Shown here one piece after another: positions 62,669 through 64,000 of a DNA stretch of 64,000 nucleotides. Positions within the stretch are counted from its first letter, which is position 1. The number at the start of each line of letters is the position of its first letter. Source of the stretch: Conchocele bisecta (taxonomy: Eukaryota > Mollusca > Bivalvia > Lucinida > Thyasiridae); NCBI GenBank assembly GCA_029237695.1, contig CM055265.1:113372067-113436066 (forward strand), written 5' to 3'. The translations under genes were made by a program, and so were the position numbers. The notes under the pieces were generated by a model. The model saw nothing but the letters and a program-made list of their open reading frames with translations. It had not been told where the DNA came from and made no database searches.

Positions 62669-63112
62669 ATTAATTCGTTCCCACGAAATAACAATTCATT
62701 CACTCAATTTAACAATTTGTTCCCTCGAATTAACAATTTGTTCCCACGATAGGACACTTTGTTCCCTCGAATTAACAATTCGTTCTCGATTTCAAAAATG
62801 ACAATTTATAATTTCCCTTCATTTAACAATTTGTTCCCTCAAATTAATGATTCATTCCCACGATATAACAATTCGTTCCCGTGGGAACGAATTGTTATTT
62901 TGTGGGAACGAATTGTTAAATTGAGGGAACAAATTGTTATTTCGTGGGAACGAATTAATAAAAAAAGACCTTTATGTACCGCTGTTGTTCTTGTTTTTAA
63001 CTGATCCTCAATTAAACGGGGGAACGAATTGTTAATTTGTGGGAACGAATTGTTAAATTGAGGAAATGGATTGTTATTTTGTGGGAACGAATTAATTAAA
63101 AAAAAAATGTTT
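62669..63112. repeat. Inverted lattice of 19-22 bp GTTCCC repeats
   Basis: Left: many TTCGTTCCCACGAAATAAC-like units; right: the inverse GGGAACGAATTGTTA units, turning at GTTCCCGTGGGAAC (62875-62888). A second, inverted block follows at 63020-63095. Confidence 0.85.
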
Positions 63113-63307
63113 ACGTCCACTGCAGGGCTCCGTAGATCAGCGCCTACACTGTTCTATTGTTTCCGAATGTCATTCTGGATTTATGATAGTATACATGTTC
63201 TATTTCTTTTATTTCATGCCATCTCACACATGTATTACAACGGGAAGATGTATATGCATAACTGTTTACTGATCTGAATATATTGTGTAAATATTCTTTG
63301 CTAACTG

Positions 63308-63640
63308 CAAACCCTATAGCCGATTTCATCAAAATTGCAAAGTATACTCATCTAGCAAAGTATACTTTGAGGGAGTAATCAATTTTTTTCCCCGAAATAC
63401 ATTATTTCATATAGAACTAAACGACTGCATAATTTGATTTGATGATTAAAAGTATGCAGAATTATTATACTGAATTGATTACATTATCACAGCCAAAATG
63501 GCTGTGATAATGTAATAAATTCAGTATAATAAAAAATAATAAATTTATCCTTAAATTGAAAATTTCTCCCTCAAAGTATACTTTGCTGGATAAGTATACT
63601 TTGCAATGGTGAAATAGGCTACAGATCAGACTTTGTGTGA
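63308..63640. mobile_element. MITE family 6 copy
   Basis: Palindrome; centre CACAGCCAAAATGGCTGTGA (63488-63507); the ends carry AAAGTATACTTTG steps. Confidence 0.85.
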
Positions 63641-63689
63641 TTCCAGAGTTATTTGGGGTTACAAATACCAAGGTGTATGATCACGTGGT

Positions 63690-64000
63690 ACTAACAACAA
63701 CAACAAGTGCTGAAGCTTCCAGAATCCATCTGATTGAAAGTACGTATTATTTTATAGTGTCCTTATTACGTAACAGATTTTGATGAAATATGGCGCATCA
63801 AACGCGTCTTGTTAAGCTGCATTTGGTGGTCTCTGTATTTTCGTCCAAAACAATCGTCGTTTTTTTTTTGCGAAGAATCGATTTCCGTCTTCGCAAAAAC
63901 GACATAAGTCTGTGCCAAACTCACTGGACCACCAAATTTAGCTCATGAAGACGCGTTAGTGTACCATATTTCATCAAAATCCGTTGTATATTAAGGAAAA
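63690..64000. mobile_element. Palindromic MITE family 8 copy, cut by the window edge
   Basis: Matches 59325-59650 including GATTTTGATGAAATATGGCG and TCCGTTGTATATTAAGG. Confidence 0.75.

Overview
This is eukaryotic, AT-rich, intron- and repeat-dense DNA, most likely from a bivalve mollusc. The basis is the gene structure (short GT-AG exons in kilobase introns), many short palindromic MITEs and tRNA-derived SINEs of kinds I associate with bivalves, and a senataxin-type helicase of animal character. The species cannot be fixed from sequence alone. Two 500-N assembly gaps (14089-14588, 34545-35044) and many single-base homopolymer shifts suggest a long-read assembly with residual indels.

Layout. 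(1) 1-17155, minus strand: a gene for a very large, low-complexity, Ser/Asp/Arg-rich protein. Its first coding exon is at 17069-17135 and a >6.1 kb second exon runs off the left edge; the intron between them holds MITEs, a G-rich ~90-bp minisatellite and a gap. (2) 17280-18805: a tandem satellite of about 175 bp. (3) 18876-32399: a complete-ended Polinton/Maverick-class element, 13.5 kb, with a perfect 6-bp target duplication CGCGTT on both sides and ~2.18-kb terminal inverted repeats (TIRs). Each TIR carries small TATA-promoted genes. Between the TIRs lie a broken protein-primed DNA polymerase B, a tandemly duplicated block with a small membrane protein and a capsid-like protein, a P-loop remnant of the packaging ATPase, and a CARD-RING protein resembling the non-BIR part of an inhibitor of apoptosis. 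Integrase, major capsid protein and protease were not found. (4) 35298-53614, plus strand: eight exons of the C-terminal SF1 helicase domain of a senataxin (Sen1/SETX) homologue. The Walker A exons and one short exon are not visible. (5) 53615-64000: tandem repeats, MITEs and mobile-element debris, no gene recognised.

The most unusual observations are in the Polinton. Two TIR genes, and one site without an obvious gene, are followed by stem-loops shaped like the 3' end of replication-dependent histone mRNAs (6-bp stem, UUUC loop), one with a downstream CAAGAAAAT like a U7 snRNA target. The outermost ~149 bp of each TIR is itself an imperfect palindrome. The CARD-RING gene is fused in frame to the ATPase P-loop helix and is richer in GC than its surroundings. 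Outside the Polinton, two items stand out: a ~1.15-kb CpG-dense insertion inside a SINE (about 40190-41345), and a ~3-kb 33-bp minisatellite whose unit carries both a splice acceptor and a splice donor.
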